A stretch of 64,000 bases of DNA from Siphonodentalium dalli (lineage: Eukaryota > Mollusca > Scaphopoda > Gadilida > Siphonodentaliidae). The notes under the pieces were generated by a model. The model was not told where the DNA came from. It saw only the letters and a program-made list of their open reading frames with translations, and made no database searches. This document shows, piece after piece, positions 1-12,299 of the stretch (within the stretch, counting starts at the first letter, position 1; every line of letters starts with the position of its first letter). Made by a program: the position numbers and the translations under genes. Location of the stretch: assembly GCA_032622095.1 (NCBI GenBank), contig CP136067.1, forward strand, positions 125,155,030 to 125,219,029. Reading direction: 5' to 3'.

Positions 1-1
1 A

Positions 2-1054
2 TTGACAGCAGGAAGGCAGCATGGTGAGAAGCTATGCCCAAACGAAGGGGTGGGAGTAATACTTGATGACGTCGAGTCTACTGAATTAACCCCTGCACAG
101 CGAGTTGATTCATTGCAAATGCGTTCAACCAAGCTCCGTCAAGCTGTATCAAAGTCAAGAACAATTATCTGTGATTTTGAAGAAGTATCGGCGATAAATT
201 ACGAGGCTGTGATCAGTGAAGGAGTGTTGGAATCTATAGAGAATGCATTGAAGAATGCTTGTACCATCGATATCAGTCCGAAGCCTGTTAGGTCTATAAG
301 TCAATTCGTGAAGGATTTTGACTACTCTTGTAGTGGAACAGGCTCGGTCATGGCATTCATCGACAAGAGTCCAACCTCGGATATGATTATCGCTACCTAC
401 GATCCGTACACGCTCAATGTGGTAACACAAAGTGGTAAAACCATCAAGTCTGTCGCTCTAACGATCAAATCCCGACCGTATAGTATTTGTCTTATGGATC
501 ATCGCGTCTACCTGACGCAGTATAATCAAGATAAGATAGCAGTGTATACAATATCAGATCTCAGTCATCTAACATCGTTATCGGCCCCCGGAGGATGTAA
601 AGGTATCGAAAATGTTGGGGACAGATTAGTCGTTGTATGTTCCGATGATAGTTGTGTGCGTGCGCTAACAACGAGAGGTGACGTCATTGCTCAATCGTCA
701 CACGCCTTCGAGAATCCAGGGGGTCTGGCTGTATCACCGGAGGCTGACGCCGTGTTTGTTACGGATAGTGTAGCAGATCAGGTGGTAGTGTTGTCCCCGG
801 ATCTCACGACACATCTCAGATCGATACCGTGTGGCGGGTTAACTCCGATGGACGTGTGCGTGTTTGGAGACAACATTTACGTATGTAACTACTTCAGTGA
901 TCAAGTGATGGAACTGAGCCGTGACGGACAACGTAGTCGCTCAGTGATCTCAGTAACCGCACCCTACGGAATATGCGTCAATTCTGCCAGCATGTGCTTC
1001 ATGGTTTCAAATGTGAAGAATAAGTTGATTGCTTCATACAAGGGCAATGCATAG
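2..1054 (+). CDS. NHL-repeat (TRIM-like) protein, C-terminal part
   Basis: An open frame runs in from the left edge and ends at TAG 1052-1054, so only the last ~350 codons are seen and no start is claimed. The first ~90 residues are charged and helical, as in the coiled-coil linker of TRIM-type proteins. From about residue 100 five or six repeats follow, each with a hydrophobic PYSICL / PGGLAV / PMDVCV / PYGICV lead-in, then a strand such as DRLVVVCSDD or DNIYVCNYFSD, which is the NHL beta-propeller pattern. Such proteins usually carry N-terminal RING and B-box zinc fingers and act as cytoplasmic ubiquitin ligases or RNA-binding regulators; those domains would lie outside the window. ACAGCAG at 5-11 could be a splice acceptor. 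Codon use is more balanced than in the AT-rich flanks, supporting a real gene. The fold is secure; the exact family member is not. Confidence 0.8.
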   Translation: MTAGRQHGEKLCPNEGVGVILDDVESTELTPAQRVDSLQMRSTKLRQAVSKSRTIICDFEEVSAINYEAVISEGVLESIENALKNACTIDISPKPVRSISQFVKDFDYSCSGTGSVMAFIDKSPTSDMIIATYDPYTLNVVTQSGKTIKSVALTIKSRPYSICLMDHRVYLTQYNQDKIAVYTISDLSHLTSLSAPGGCKGIENVGDRLVVVCSDDSCVRALTTRGDVIAQSSHAFENPGGLAVSPEADAVFVTDSVADQVVVLSPDLTTHLRSIPCGGLTPMDVCVFGDNIYVCNYFSDQVMELSRDGQRSRSVISVTAPYGICVNSASMCFMVSNVKNKLIASYKGNA

Positions 1055-1080
1055 AATGCGTATAGACAACTCTATGTTAA

Positions 1081-1531
1081 CCCTTTACCCAACAGAACGG
1101 CCCTGTGCCAATGCATTCTCTTATATATGCGAGTCGACCATAGGTCGTCTCGCATATATAAGAGAATGCATTGGTTTAACACATATTAAAAATGATAAAA
1201 TTGTCAAAGAATGTAGAAAAATATTATAAAAATTGTTAAAAAATGTAAGAAAAAATTATAAAATTGTTAAAGATTGTAAGAAAAAATGGTAAAAAGTGTT
1301 AGTTTTAAAAACAGATATTTTTTAGGCCAATGCATTCTCTTATATATGCGAGGCGACCCATGGTCGACTGGCATATATAAGAGAATGCATTGGCACAGGG
1401 CATCACAATGTGGTCAATGAACCGGTTCCAATGATATCCATATTTGTATGGTGTTATTGAGACAGACCGAAGATATTTTAGGCTGTTGAAGCTTTATATG
1501 GGCGGTTTTGGCCGTTTTGTTGGGTAAAGGG
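1081..1531. mobile_element. piggyBac-like MITE, copy A
   Basis: A 451-bp non-coding element. Its ends are inverted: CCCTTTACCCAACA at the left and TGTTGGGTAAAGGG at the right, continuing into AACGGCC/GGCCGTT. TTAA flanks both sides (1077-1080 and 1532-1535). A 4-bp TTAA duplication next to CCC...GGG ends is the piggyBac signature. Inside are two long palindromes with the same GCATTCTCTTATATATGCGAG arms (about 1107-1165 and 1325-1397). It starts 26 bp past the NHL stop codon, so it probably lies in that gene's 3' untranslated region. Copy B at 24137-24583 fixes the ends. Confidence 0.8.
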
Positions 1532-1535
1532 TTAA

Positions 1536-1816
1536 AGGCCCACTTAATTGTCGAGTCACCGATTATTTTGTATAGTGCCTTGATACGGTTTTAATAACAA
1601 TTTGTGCCATACAATATAAATAGAATACTATAATTCATCACCATTTGGAACGTCTGTGTCTCAAAAGGTGCCCATAGAGTAATACAAAACAGCTGAAATC
1701 ACAAAATAATTTCCCCCGTTTTGGCTCCCAGAATGCAACAAAACTTAAACTATAATTTATTTGCAATGGAAGGGGAATAACTCTATATCTCAATATATAG
1801 AGTTATTACCCTTCCA
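1536..1816 (+). repeat. dispersed repeat R1, copy 1
   Basis: The 145 bp after the MITE (GCCCACTTAATT through ACGGTTTTAATAACAATTTG to GTCTGTGTCTC) recur in opposite orientation at 54206-54400. A hairpin with GGGGAATAACTCTATAT arms closes it at 1767-1816, and the distant copy has the same GGGGAATAACTCTA module. Family unknown; non-coding. Confidence 0.65.
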
Positions 1817-1924
1817 TCGAAAATAATAAACTTCGTGTAGAAACTTCAGCACCGAACAGACGTCCGTTTCTCAACAACACCAACATGTGCACAGTTTATT
1901 ACATCGAATAAATTGAAATTCACT

Positions 1925-2516
1925 GCATGACAAGTGGAATTTATGCCTTCCATAAATTAGGAATAAATGAGAATAAATTTCACATTTATTCTAATTTATG
2001 CATTGCATAAATTTGGATAAATTCCGAAATTTATTGGAATTTATTCTTGAATTTATGCTTGAATAAACTTCCAAATTTACAGAAAATTTACACAGCATAA
2101 ACTTTAATAAATTTATGCAGATTTATGCCATGAATAAATTTCGAAAATGTAGATAAATTTCGAAATTTATCTACATTTATGCCATTAATAAATGTGGATT
2201 GGCAGTATAAATGTAGATAAATTTATCCACATTTTCAAATTTCTTCGCAGATGAGATTTATTAACATTTAAATGGTCAAGAGATTTGGATGGTTGGTATA
2301 AATGTACATACATTTCGAAATTTATCCAGATAAATTTTGAAATTTATGCAGATAAATTTTGAAATTTATGCAGATAAATTTTGAAATTTATGCAGATAAA
2401 TTTCTAAATTTCTAAATTTATCGATTAATTTCTAAATTTACCCACATAAATTTCTAAATTTATCCACATAAATTTCTAAATTTATCCACATAAATTTCTA
2501 AATTTATCCACATAAA
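1925..2516. repeat. AT-rich 22-bp tandem repeat
   Basis: Degenerate units of AAATTTATGCAGATAAATTT type. The period is exactly 22 bp in the cleaner part (2318-2400, then a CCACA variant at 2440-2516). Each unit is nearly palindromic (AAATTTAT...ATAAATTT). The left part is more scrambled. Confidence 0.75.
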
Positions 2517-5157
2517 TAGCCCACACACCACTCACCCATTGTTGGGATAAGAAATCATTTATCGCATGGTATGTACAGCTGCTGACAAAGGATAACAATC
2601 TCAACTGGCATCCTATCTGTATGTTTATTAGACACTGATGAAAGTTGTTTCTGTGACCCTGTTCCGGAATTAGAGCATATGCCAAATACCACTAAAGACA
2701 TAAGATATTTACAAAGTAAAACTATTTATGTCGGGACGAACCAGTATCAATTCATTCTGTTGCAGGCCACACCGGGCCGTTCTTTCCGCTAGAGGTCGAC
2801 AGAATGTAAACATCACATGGTATAAAAGACACAACGAAGTACCGTGTGCATAGTAAGTGAGGTGTGCATATTTAACCAATCACATGGCGCGTTGCTTAAC
2901 AGTGTTGGCTGTTAACCAATCGTATCACGCGTTAGAAAGCGCAGTTTCTAACTTAGCGTCAGGACGCTAATTATTATTCATCACTTCCAGGAATAAACAA
3001 TACGGACAAAACAACAATTCAAAATAAATAATTTTCCCTACCCTCCCTCCCAGATTTTGTGGCAAGGGTACTTGTAATCATCTATTGCAATCATGGTTGG
3101 GTCATTCCCTTAACTTCTCTTGTCTTCAATGCTGCACATCACTCATTTGAATTATAAGAATGTTCCAGTTTTGGATTGTTAAACTTTTGTTAGTATTAAT
3201 TGTTAAGCACTTATATTACATGTATACATAGATATATATTTTTGACATGTTATACCTTTGCTTATATCCATCTACCTTATTGATTGTATACGTATGTTTC
3301 TTTTCATATTTCTGCTGATCGTTACAGGTCTGCCTAGCTTTTCCCAGGCAGTCCACCTGGTTTTGCATGCTGGCAGACCTACTGGTTGTATTCTTTTGGC
3401 TATTTTCGATTAACTCTCTGGCTTTGCAGAGGGTTTACAACTTTGGCGTTTTACACCCACATTAGGGTTACATATCTGGTTACAAGCAAAAAATTTGATG
3501 CGAAAGCAATTCCTAAAATTCATGAACAGCAATAACTATGTACATTGCTATTTTGTAAATGTTTCAACCAGAGGCGAGAATAAATCGTCGGACATGGAAA
3601 TTATGTTTTAGTGTCTATTTATCCCAACAAATAAAAAAGGGGGTTATATATATATAGGTTTGTTATGTCAAGGCTTGATAATAAGTCAGGGCATAACATA
3701 TGGGTCCAAACTCGTGTCAAAGCTTTAAAGGGAGTCGGGGCATAAATGGTATAATGCACAAGGGAGGGTAAATTAAATGTGCAATTCATATATGACAGTA
3801 CCGTTCCCAATATGGTATTTAGTGAAAGGATCAACAGAGGAAAAACTGGTAATTTTAGCAACTACTATAAGTACTATCAATCTTCAGGTCTCCAATTAAA
3901 CATACAAGTGCGTCAATTTCAATGTAATTACATTGCATTAAATTTTGAAGTAAATTCATTAACATCTGGCGTACTCAAAAGAGTTCTAAAAGACTAATTT
4001 AGCATTGTGATGGGAATTCAAAATATACTTTCAACTTTTCAACGATCACTGCCGACATGCAATTGGTTATGTTAAGTTCTAAATCTTTGGTTGGGGCTAA
4101 CATGTGATACAAGAAGAAGACAAGAACATATGTATTAATATCTCTTTAATTTAGTAAATAATATACTTAATGTAGTAAATAATAGACAAGAGACCCCTTT
4201 CGCATAGTGAATGACAACATATCATTAAATACACATAACGGCAGGAGTGTTAGCGCGGCCAGATATAATGAGAGGCACAACCTCAAGTTCTATCCTTCCG
4301 CAATGGCACAATTGCCATATTAACAAATCCATTAATACACGCATCGCGCTGTTTATTACACGGCACCAGTTCTAGAATCCGTATATTAAAAAATACACAC
4401 AAGGTTTATTTAGGCACACACAGGCATTGTTTTGTCATGTTTGATGATGCTTGTATTGTATAGTTCCGGTTTCATGGTTGAGGCGAATGTCATTTATCAT
4501 CAACGAGATGATCTGACTACATAATTAAGAATAAAATAACCAAGACATGCAGAAACATAATCCCCTTACTGTGTGTGGCAAGCATGATTGTCTCACAAAC
4601 AGATTCGTACTTGTCAATTTTGCGATATAAAGATATATATAAATGGTGAAATACTGCATTAATTGCTCATATACATGTGGAGTATGGACAAGGTAGAGTT
4701 TTCATTCATTGATATGCGCAGTTTATCATTATCTCCCTTAGTGAAACAAGAAGCGCGGCGAAAATAAAATAGTTGGTGAATAAAGTGGCAGAATAATAAC
4801 ATGATTCACTCGGCAACATGGGATTTGTTGTAATGCGAATTGTCAGTGGGGTTTCCAGGGGTTCATGAACTAAAGGTATGGTATGGTACAAATGTACCTG
4901 ATAATACAATGTTGGTACAATTGTACGAACTACCGAAGTGGTGTTCTAGATTCCTCGAAACCAGTACCCGCGGCATAAGAATCAATTGTCAAATATCAGT
5001 TGGTGATGTTTTATCCACTCTGTGCATGTACGCTCGAAGGCATGGTCACCGCCTTGCATTGTACTTGTATATGCGAGTCTTCCACAAATGAGCCATGCAT
5101 ACATGAATATAACATAATGTGTGGGCCTAACAATATTTAACTTGACCCTGTAAGGCA
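2517..5157. other. no recognisable gene
   Basis: AT-rich sequence with short, unconvincing frames. It contains a small hairpin (TTAGCGTC/GACGCTAA near 2954-2971) and a run of TA dinucleotides near 3646. No domain, tRNA or clear transposon end was seen. Confidence 0.5.
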
Positions 5158-5238
5158 GTGCATTCTCTCATATATATGAGGCTTCCTATGGGAGACTCGC
5201 ATATACGATATACATATACGTTAAGAGAATGGTGAGGT
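5158..5238. repeat. diverged copy of the GCATTCTCTTATATATGCGAG palindrome
   Basis: GCATTCTCTCATATATATGAGG... and ...GACTCGCATATACG... with a TTAAGAGAATG end repeat the hairpin module found inside the piggyBac-like MITE, but no CCCTTTACCC ends are present. A third free copy lies at 30895-31020. Confidence 0.55.
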
Positions 5239-5351
5239 ACATGATATTTAATACTGCATCAATGCATCTCCCGAGTTTTAGTCTACACCTCCAAATCATA
5301 CAAAACAAAAGCCCCTCCCGCCCCTGTTCCTGAAAAAAAACCTATGATAAA

Positions 5352-5465
5352 CGCTAGAATCGAGATTGAAAGCGGTTTCTTAATTCTTTCATTAATTAGC
5401 AGTTTAGCAGCATATACAGCACCGCTAGAATCGAGGGTGAAACTCTGTTTCTTAATTCTTTCACT
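5352..5465. repeat. tandem pair of ~48-bp units
   Basis: GCTAGAATCGAG...TTTCTTAATTCTTTCA occurs twice, at about 5352 and 5424. Short frames on both strands here are by-products of the repeat. Confidence 0.6.
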
Positions 5466-5535
5466 CAATATCACAAAGGACCTATATATGACTACCAAAA
5501 CAAAATTGACCACGTTTCTGGCCATTTATGGTAAT

Positions 5536-6010
5536 TTAATTGTGGGGTGCAGCGCACAAGTCGTCCGAAAAATTGAAATCACCCCACAAGTATATGTCCA
5601 ATCGTGAGGCTCGTCATCCGTACTTGCGCATATCCTTTCATTCAGTTCTAAAAGTGTGTGTTGCAATGACCATACTTCATTTGTAGCGGTGTTGTTACAG
5701 AAAACCCCTTGATATTTGATTCCAATTAATTTATCTACAGGGATGTTCAGATAATAAGTTCAACAAGCAGCTGTCTGCTGAACGTATTATCTTTAATCCC
5801 TACAAATGAATGAATGCGCACCAAGTAACAGCTTCTCAGCTACTATCCATTTATCAAAGGGTTAAACCAGATGCTTTTTAATATTGGCATTTTCGAAGAA
5901 TTTACTTGTGGGGTATAGCGCACAAGTCGTCCGAATAATATAAAGCACCCCGCAAGTACCCATTCGTGAGGCTCACCGTCCGTATATGTGCATATCCTCA
6001 GCGTTATAAC
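5536..6010. repeat. direct repeat of ~100 bp
   Basis: GTGGGGT..AGCGCACAAGTCGTCCGA followed by CACCCC.CAAGTA, TCGTGAGGCTC and GCATATCCT occurs at about 5541-5635 and again at 5909-6002. A weaker relative (GTGGGGTTCATTACACAAGTC) is at 6571-6650. A hairpin with an AGATAATA/TATTATCT stem lies between the two main copies (about 5742-5800). Confidence 0.65.
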
Positions 6011-6747
6011 AGCGCTATGATCTTTAACGTGGATCATTTTAGTCTGATCTCAGGTACAAAACACTGTATAATCTCACCATTCAAGGTTGTCATTTTATTT
6101 ACCAATCATTAATATGCGATGAAATTAAAGCAAATGAAGAAACCTACAAGTAACACACTACTTTTCGGCTGAAAATCTATTATAAATTTTTACTTTCAAC
6201 ACAATTCAGGCAGCAATCTCAACCCTTTTGGCATTACATTCACCTCAATTACTTTCACAACACGTTCTCTGTGTTTCCCTTATAGCTATCAAATAAATAA
6301 GTAAATGTAATGTCGAAATTCTGACATCAGGAAAAGTTGAAGTGAGCATATTTTCCAAAAAAAAAACACAATTACATAATTTACAGAACGGCCCTGCACG
6401 TGCGCATATCAATATTTAATTTATAAAGTCACGTGACAGTCTCACAATGTAAAAATGACATCAAACTACGGACGGACAATTAAGATATATAACTAACAGA
6501 AATTATGGGGTGTGAAAATGTTCGGCTACTGGTGGGTTGCTATTCGAAATTTGAAATTTTGACAATGAATTTGTGGGGTTCATTACACAAGTCAAATTCA
6601 ACCCATTCATATACCGTGTACGTGTGAAATAACCCACATGTTTACCTCTGGAGTCGGTCACACGGACGGCTTGACAGACGGACGGACGCATGTAGTGCAT
6701 TATACCCCATGTTTTGGGATGGGGATATAATTACCACGGTTAAAACG

Positions 6748-7262
6748 CAACGTCTTCAAAATGAAAGCATCTGTGTTGCTATTTCATATGTCATTGTCTT
6801 GAGAATACTAAGACGAACTTATGGGGTAATTTGGCGAAGGTACAATCAGGCGCGGGGTCAGGGGAGGGGTGTTAAAATGGCCAAATTTTTTTCTCGATCA
6901 GATTATCACCAAACTCAGGATATAAAGTCTCTGAGAGATGGCGATTACAAATTCGCAAAATTCTTAAAACTGGTGATATATACAAAAGCCCATAAACATT
7001 AATACTAATGGGCTAGAATGGTTTGTCGCCTGTACTCATTCAAAATGAAAGCATTTATGACGCTATTCGATTTGACATTTTGTTTAGAATACTGAATCGA
7101 ACACATGGGGTAACGTTTTGTCGACGTCGCACCAGGAAAGGGGCCAGGAGAGGGGTGTCAGAAAAAGGCCAAATATAATTTTTCATCCATCCAGCGATCA
7201 ACGATCTTTCAAAATGAAAGCTTCTATGTCGCTATTTCATATGACATTGTCCTTGTCATTGT
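6748..7262. repeat. three diverged copies of a transposon-like unit
   Basis: TTCAAAATGAAAGC...GCTATTTCATATG.CATTGTC is repeated at about 6754, 7037 and 7208. The first two copies continue through ATGGGGTAA and GGGGAGGGGTGT to AAATGGCCAAA. Non-coding; origin unknown. Confidence 0.6.
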
Positions 7263-7930
7263 TATTTTACGAAATATCATATTTCTATTGATGGAAGTCT
7301 AAAACATTGGAGGTATCCACATTTCCGCCGGGAACTTGAAATCTAGTTCTGTTTAATATTGTTAAAATTTATTCAGATTCAGACAACCAGATAAGCAAAC
7401 GGACATGCTGATTATAATAGTCATCCAAAATAGTTTGGAGCGACAATAACTCTACAATGGAACCATATCGGTCAATTGTTTTTTGGATATGCTCTTTTGA
7501 AAGCACTGCTGATGGCGACCCAATTGTTCGTAGAGTTCTGATATACCATGCATGACTCAGTTATCTGTGTGGATGAACAGAACACCATTATTTTCAGAAC
7601 AAAAAACAAGAATAACTGTTGAACGAAAAGAATTACGAACATCATTGTATTATTATGTTGCCCTTGGACACAGGGCAGTCAGTATTGCTGTCAAGTTGAT
7701 CCACTCAATGTAGTTCCATTTGTATGATATTGTATATTGAAATTGTTAAAGATGGATTATCTCTTTATATAACAATTTTTAAATAGTTTCGTAAAATGAG
7801 ATGATTAAGTGGGACACGTTATTGTTCTATGTTTAGAATAGACCATTCAGGCGATACCATGTAGCGATAGAGATCATTAGGGTGTTCCCATAGCTATGCA
7901 CCGAACGTCAAATGACCCATATTGATTGTT
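7263..7930. other. no recognisable gene
   Basis: AT-rich, stop-rich sequence without detectable domains or element ends. Confidence 0.5.
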
Positions 7931-8205
7931 TGTATTGTTTCATTAGATAGTTATAAGCGACAGTAAGTCTAATTAACGTTTATTTGTGACAAAATTACAA
8001 AATAAAATATATGGTCTCTGTTAACATAACCACTATTGTTCGTTAGCTAAACAACCACACATTTTTAGACCAGACAATAATCTAACTATAATCAATAGTA
8101 ATCGATTGAAGCATTTCCGGACAGGGGTCTTCGATTTATATTTAATATTGTATACCTCGGTAACTATATAACACATGTTTACAAAGAGATAGACCATCTT
8201 TAAAT
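7931..8205 (-). repeat. dispersed repeat R2, single-unit copy
   Basis: Reverse complement of 19941-20267. It includes one 50-bp unit (ATAACACATGTTTACAAAGAGATAGACCATC at about 8158-8203), which is tandemly expanded to about ten copies at 19541-20043. The flank with TCTGTTAACA, TTAGCTAAACAACCACA and AATTAACGTTTATTTGTGA also matches. Confidence 0.75.
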
Positions 8206-8690
8206 ATAGCACTGTTTCGTTGATCACCGTAATCAACTATGGAAGCAGTACTGAGGAAGTATGCCTGCTCTATGTATATTGTGTTTGGCTCACATATCGG
8301 GTGTTATGTCATAGCGTTATTGGCGGCATTGCGATGTTTTTGCAGTTATATATATTGCAAGGTGCGTGTCTATATATCTTGGAATGTCGTTAGATGTCAC
8401 AGAAAACGGACATCTAATAAGAATAAACATTTCTCGAAGTACCGAACCAACGATAAGTGTATACATGCATTACCATAGTAATCAGCTACAACATAAATGG
8501 TGTATAAATACTCTCAAATGTGTAATTTTGAACTGAGAAAGGTTAACCATACCTAACTTACATAACTTATCATGCTAATACAGTTGTCAAACATATCGGA
8601 CCAAAACAAATGCGTCGCTGTCAGGGCCACACTCCCTAATACGAAAATCACATACCCCACACATTATGTACATCCTTATGAGATTGAAGT
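8206..8690. other. no recognisable gene
   Basis: Frames of 79 and 89 codons occur here but have no domain character. The second runs into the next repeat. Confidence 0.45.
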
Positions 8691-8695
8691 ACACC

Positions 8696-9470
8696 ACACA
8701 TGGGCAGGGACGTGGCTAGAGGGTCTCCGTTGGGGGTGTCCAATTTGTAGAATTACAACTGCACCCCCACTTGAATCCGACAAACACGTTTTGCATAGTT
8801 TCAGTTGCACCCCTGATGACCATTTCAGTTCACAATTTTGACTAGATGTAGTAAAATATTATTTTCTTAAACTAATAAGCAGTTTTTTTTATTGGCCACG
8901 GGGAGGGAACATGGTTCGGCCCGGTGTGTGAAAATTTTGAAATCTGAACAAGAAAATCGCAAAATCCTAGCATCTAGACTAGCCTCAAGTCTTCCTAGAG
9001 TTGGAAATTTCAAACTTGACAGCCCCACTTAGGCTGGAAAATGTCCAACTGATGACAATTCCAATGACAATGTTGACCAAATGTAGGACAATATTGTTTT
9101 CTTAAATTAACTAGCAGTTTTTGACTGGCCACGGGGGAGGGAACAGGACACACGCTTTCCACGTGTTGGAAATTTCTAACCCGACACCCACCCCCTAAGG
9201 TTGGAAAATTTCCAACTTATGGCGATTTCAGTCCAATATTTTGACCAAAGTAGGAAGATATGCAAATATTGGTCCAAAAGCAATAAATTCCCCGAATAAA
9301 GTTTTGAAAGTCAAACTACAAGAACATTTTCAACCTACTGTTTGTGTGAAATTTCTAAATAATGTTGTGTTAGGTATGAAATTTCCAACTGATGGAAATA
9401 TTGACCAAAGTTGGGGGGGGGGGGTGAGACGCACACAACCCCCCTGTCGCCACGTCCCTGCACATGGGGA
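8696..9470. repeat. repeat block with inverted ends
   Basis: The left end has CATGGGCAGGGACGTGGC and the right end the inverse, GCCACGTCCCTGCACATG (9450-9467). Inside, a ~240-bp unit (TGACCAAATGTAG, TTTTCTTAAA, ACTGGCCACGGGGGAGGGAAC, TTTCCAAC) is repeated at about 8815-9010 and 9050-9245, with a partial third near 9375. The layout suggests a non-autonomous element, but no target duplication was found. The 127-codon frame across it is fortuitous. Confidence 0.5.
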
Positions 9471-10522
9471 AAGTAATATATCATTTTGTTTAGAAATTGT
9501 ATGTGATTATTTATTGCGTTCTTATTTCTTGCAATATCACATGGACATGCAGGCTGCTTATATATGTTATTGTTATGTGCTTTGGTGTGAGCAAAACTGG
9601 TGTTTTCAACTTTTCCCCGAATGACCTTGATCTGTAAGTGTGACCTTGACCTATAAAAATAACAGATGACAGCACATCATGTTGGACATATACCTATATG
9701 TATATATGTATATGAACTATTCTTAACCAGACCAATTATATTCTTACATATGACCTTTTTCCCCATTTATTTCACAAAAATATTATATATCCGTTGCCAT
9801 GGCAACAATAATATCTACATTTTCTTTCCACTTTTACTCACTAAAACAGGGTTAATAAGAATGGACAATCCATAAGCTTTCCAACGGTATAAAACAATCC
9901 GAATTTGCATTATACTTCTTGAATATGGCCCTTTTCCTCTAATGGTCGCTCACCTACATGTATAATCATGTCTGGTCAAAATACTACGCAATTTTGCTTA
10001 TCACGAAAGGGTACCACCAACTTTGAAGGTCTATATCTCGGGAATGAGTTGATATTATTAGTAAAACTATAATTCTGCACTAACCGGTGGTTCTCCAAAT
10101 TATTTTTAATATATCATCGTCTCTTTACATCTTTAATTTCAATCAAGTGGGTCGAAGTTATATGATAGTATCGGAAAAAGTACACATTTTTTAACAATTA
10201 CCTTGACCTTTACATATGATCTTCACCTTCCCAAGAGGTGAACCTTGTTTCAAAAGTTAGACAATAATGGGTGTTCATATAAACCAACATAATATTTGAA
10301 ATAATTGAAACAGTTCTCGCCACACACGCCATGTAACACCTAGTTTCCACAGTCAGTTAAAATCACCCCTCGTTGTCATGGAAACAGAAATTTAGCTATT
10401 TGTCCCAAATATTGTTCTCTAAATTTTGTGTATGTTGCATACATTGACTTACTCCATATGATGGCACCTTTGGCATTTGTGTTGCAATTAGTTCCGGGTT
10501 CAACCCTAATTCGCCTGTACTA
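9471..10522. other. no gene; CCTTGACCT-type motifs
   Basis: Contains TGACCTTGACCT, GTTGCCATGGCAAC and TGTCATGGAAAC motifs, which are common in old invertebrate repeats, but no end sequences or frames of note. Confidence 0.45.
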
Positions 10523-10783
10523 TTTCTTTACTGAACTTATAGATAAGAGCTTTTGTAATATAAAAATGCTTGGAATATATTTTTAAACCTAACTTGTAAA
10601 TTTATATGTAATTTTTAGTGAATTAAAATATTTTTCGGCAAATTTCGAGAGAAAAAAATGGTAAACAGGCTGTGGTATCTCTATGCCCCAGCAGATCGCT
10701 GATCATCTCCAATGTCATAATGCCCCCGGAGAATACCTACCAGGAAATACCAGTCGCAGTTTCTGCGCTCTCCGGTGGCACCT
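10523..10783 (+). repeat. direct repeat D, left copy
   Basis: About 260 bp nearly identical to 13116-13375, from TATAGATAAGAG through GGCTGTGGTATCTCTATGCC to CTCCGGTGGCACCT. The two copies bracket 2.3 kb holding two broken protein relics. Confidence 0.8.
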
Positions 10784-11416
10784 TGTTGTTCTGACATCAC
10801 CATCGGCAATGATGGGAAGGGTGAATCAGGCTTACATTCATTATGGGAGCAGGATACATCGCAAATAAGGGTATCAAGATTTGATATAGATTTAAGCAAA
10901 GATAAAATGAAAGCTTTGATAGGATTCCATGCATTTACCGGAAATGATTACATCTCGTCGTTCTAAAGGTAAAAGTGTACGCTGGAAGACATTGGATAAA
11001 TGTGGCAAGTTTATTGGGACATTTATCAAGCTGGGATCATCGTGGACTCTTTGAAAGTAAGGTTGCAGAAGAGCTTGGAGAATACGTATGGGTGTCGCCA
11101 CGACATGGTAAATGATGCTCGAAAGCAACTAGTTGAAAGATAATGTTTTTGGGCCAAAACAAAGCTATTGACATTTCACTGTTACCACCGTGTAATCCAT
11201 CATTGAAGTTAAAGTATCCGAGCAAACATTGTTGCAATAATTTGACGATTAGCAGGAATGAGGCAAGTGGCAATAGCCCCTTTGTACAATAATGGTTGGA
11301 CGGAAGATTTCCAAATTAAATGGATCGAAAAGGCATTCCCTGATGATATACAGGATTTCCTAATGGATTGTTACCTCGATGTGTCTTACGGAGATGATGA
11401 AGACAGTGACATTTAA
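10784..11416 (+). pseudogene. decayed transposon-type protein (HAFTGND motif)
   Basis: Several frames give pieces of one protein: SLWEQDTSQIRVSRFDID, then ALIGFHAFTGNDYISSF, then RWKTLDKCGKFIGTFIKLG, LLPPCNPSLKL, ANIVAII followed by a stop, RLAGMRQVAIAPLYNNGWTED and a DDEDSDI end at TAA 11414-11416. The order matches a large uncharacterised family found in cnidarian and mollusc genomes with a conserved HAFTG(C/N)D segment. At least two frameshifts and one in-frame TGA (where the family has Trp) break it. It begins exactly where direct repeat D ends. It has no working product; the family assignment is from memory of its motif order. Confidence 0.6.
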
Positions 11417-11645
11417 AATCAGTGATAATCGAGCACTGTGTATGGTGTAGCCTGTCAGTTATAGGTGTACCCTGTATCACATACCATTAATGTTTCATTT
11501 TCGTTTGTTTTGTGTTATGCACACCAGTTCAATTCAGAAGATCTGCTGCATTTCAGTTGATTATTTTACTTACGTTTGTTGTTTCTGGCAGAACAGCATG
11601 CACTTAAATGTCATAGAAAAACAGTTAGCATATCGATAACTGCTG

Positions 11646-12299
11646 ATGAAAGATATGAACAGCAACAGCTGGTTCGTCGATGTCAAGAAGATATTATTTA
11701 AGTATCAACTCCCGGCTCCTCTTGACCTCCTAAATCAACCATATACAGGACCTGAATGGAAAAAGATGATGAAGAAACCCATCACACAGGAATCTCTCTA
11801 TCTCAACCGACGCAAAGACACCCAAGAGTCTTCGTTACCTCAACACTGACTCATATCAACCTGATACACCTCATAAAACTCTAAATATCAAAAGAATATC
11901 GACAGTCGAACTACAGAAGACCACACTGAAGCTGAAATTGGCCACCGATACATATATGCTACAATACCATAGGCATAAATTTCCATCCAAAACTCCAACG
12001 GTATCTGCCAATTATGTGATGAAGATGATATTGAAACCAGAGAACATTTCTTGCTACACTGCCCAATATTAGAACCGATAAGATCCAAAGTCATACCATC
12101 ACTAGCAGCAGTAACACATCAACTACTGAATGCCAATTTCCACAACCTGTCTGATCAGAACAAAATTCAAATTATCATCGATTCCAGTGGTTTTGCATCT
12201 ACTGAAGAATTCTCCACAGCAGCTGAAACAATATTCAAGAAGATGATATACTGTCTACACACTGCAAGACACAGAATCCTGAATAGCCCTCTGTTGTAA
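11646..12299 (+). pseudogene. LINE ORF2 C-terminal relic
   Basis: The first piece (NSWFVDVKKILFKYQLPAP, GPEWKKMMKKPI) and, after frame changes, VELQKTTLKLKLATDTYMLQ and CQLCDEDDIETREHFLLHCP match the C-terminal end of non-LTR retrotransposon ORF2, including the CxxC...H...C zinc knuckle. The last frame runs from about 11996 to TAA at 12299. The reverse transcriptase core is missing, so this is a 5'-truncated, frameshifted remnant. It differs clearly from the intact LINE at 39.7-43.5 kb and so belongs to another family. Confidence 0.65.

Noticed and set aside
9241-9624. 127-codon plus-strand frame
   Set aside because: Crosses the edge of the 8.7-9.5 kb repeat block and a run of G; composition is not protein-like.
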